64,000 nucleotides of DNA, from contig NC_060891.1 of the NCBI RefSeq assembly GCF_014805685.1, forward strand, positions 29,009,379 to 29,073,378. Direction: 5' to 3'. Shown here in pieces: positions 63,051 through 64,000 of this stretch (positions are counted from its first letter, which is position 1; each line of letters begins with the position of its first letter). The notes under the pieces were generated by a model. That model had not been told where the DNA came from. It ran no database searches and worked only from the letters and a program-made list of their open reading frames with translations. A program made the position numbers and the translations under genes. The stretch comes from Silurus meridionalis (taxonomy: Eukaryota > Chordata > Actinopteri > Siluriformes > Siluridae).

Positions 63051-63702
63051 GCTCCATGAAGACATGGTATTTAGTATGTGTTAAGTGTGTCCTGCACACA
63101 TCCCTGACCTCCTCGAACCACTGCACACCTTCAGGATGTGCTGGATCTAGACACTCCTTACCTCTTCTAACATCACTGTCTGATTTCAGCAATAGCTGAT
63201 CAGAGTAATAGCCACAGAATCTAGTGAAAATTCTTACCAGGAGGTTGTAGATTATTATAAGAGTGAAGATGTAATAAATCTAGAATGAGATGTTCAACAA
63301 GGACAATCCTTTGACCATGAGGTGGCAATGACCTGGGTGAAGAACTCCCCCTGTGTGTTATGTTTTATGGTCTTCAATGTGCTCAGTCTGTCAGGAGACA
63401 CATTGAGGAGAAGGATGAAATGAAAGCACCTTTTGGTTAGAGAAGAAAATGATACTTCATGAACAACATCCTCGACCTCGTGATTAAACTTCAAGAGGTA
63501 AGTTTTATTATTACATTATCCTAGGATTTTGAATGCAGGAGATCGATACAGCAGGAGAAAACAATTATTCATCACATAAACGTTACGGTGTAGCTGAAAT
63601 CTTTTTTTCATCTGTGCTAGTGGGTTAGCATGTTAGCATTCAGGGAGATGTAATGCAGCATCCTAGGAGTAGAGAATATTTATCTGTTTAGAGTTACATG
63701 TC
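63051..63702. other. No gene supported
   Basis: A 66-codon minus frame at 63294-63494 has no recognised similarity. No repeat structure is seen. Confidence 0.4.
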
Positions 63703-63780
63703 AAGTCAAGTTTATTTCTATTGCGCTTTTCACCAAAGACATTGTCTCAAAGCAGCTTTACAGAATTTTAGGAGTTTAGG
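63703..63780 (-). mobile_element. L2 3' tail fragment
   Basis: TCAAGTCAAGTTTATTTCTA TTGCGCTTTTC and GACATTGTCTCAAAGCAGCT TTACA: the reverse complement of the 3' terminus of the L2 copy at 3940-4007. Confidence 0.8.
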
Positions 63781-64000
63781 TGAATGGTGTGCATTTATCC
63801 AGACCTTTAGTGTAAAATCTCCTTTGTTCTAAACTTCAAGCTGCGTATAGCTTTAACTCTGACTGTTACACTGATACTGGAGACTCCTTCCATGGATCTT
63901 AAATGAATGTCTCATTAGTAGCTAGCAGTTTGGATTTAGTGGCTTTTTTGCATTATATCAAATAAAGGCGATGAATAAACAGGATTCTGATCATCTGCCT
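63781..64000. other. Unassigned with inverted dispersed motif
   Basis: ACTGATACTGGAGACTCCTT at about 63871 is a diverged reverse complement of the AAGGAGTCTCCAGTGTCAGT motif at 2130 and 49307. No gene is seen. Confidence 0.4.

Noticed and set aside
62782..63084. 100-codon plus frame (MSSQCPIFPVPC...)
   Set aside because: Runs through a decayed minisatellite; proline/phenylalanine periodicity reflects the repeat unit.

Overview
The window looks like gene-poor, repeat-saturated DNA from a teleost fish. The grounds are very dense (CA)n/(GT)n and (GA)n/(TC)n microsatellites together with a fish-type transposon set: Tc1, L2, Rex3/RTE, Tx1-like LINEs, BEL/Pao and Ty3/gypsy LTR elements, mariner relics and tRNA-derived SINEs. 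A catfish-like (siluriform/otophysan) source is my guess from the repeat wording and is not proven. I found no host protein-coding gene I can name, no rRNA or functional tRNA gene, and no CRISPR or operon structure.

Layout. 0-7 kb: two near-identical Tc1 copies (734-2082, 3' truncated; 5267-6809, complete with TIRs and TA target), an L2 3' end (3090-4007) and an older Tc1 relic. 7-12 kb: long CA/GA arrays around a minus-strand L2 element (8556-10112). 12-16 kb: MITE, mariner relics, a degenerate minisatellite, a SINE and one weak candidate exon (13276-13620, minus). 16-20 kb: an RTE copy interrupted by a solo LTR and a Tigger-like MITE, then jockey/CR1-type LINE fragments, one with a 5' inversion. 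22-30.4 kb: a triple nest, with a nearly intact LINE inside the integrase region of a BEL/Pao element that itself lies inside a minus-strand RTE copy. 30.4-38.2 kb: a mosaic of LINE fragments, a Ty3/gypsy relic also hit by the same LINE family, its 3' LTR, and a Tx1-like LINE ending in poly(A). 38-43 kb: microsatellites, AT-rich DNA, L2-type fragments, a SINE. 43.8-47.1 kb: a long minus-strand LINE with a lost RT catalytic residue. 47.7-48.6 kb: a 30-bp (10-codon) coding-phase minisatellite running into an LTR-like end. 49.5-52.7 kb: a full-length RTE/Rex3 copy bounded by a perfect 18-bp target-site duplication. 53-64 kb: a LINE 3' end, many microsatellites, a decayed TTCCCAGGGTCCTATG-type minisatellite and unassigned single-copy-looking sequence.

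The coding capacity here belongs to transposons. They fall into autonomous machinery (LINE endonuclease/RT, Tc1 and mariner transposases, LTR-element pol), nearly all broken, and parasites of that machinery (SINEs, MITEs). The best prospects for follow-up are the nested-insertion chronology, the junction structures (hairpin, 5' inversion, TSD), the 10-residue repeat minisatellite and the youngest LINE ORF (24507-26834). I found no convincing new biological system. Element family names rest on recognising protein motifs and tail sequences by eye, not on a database search.
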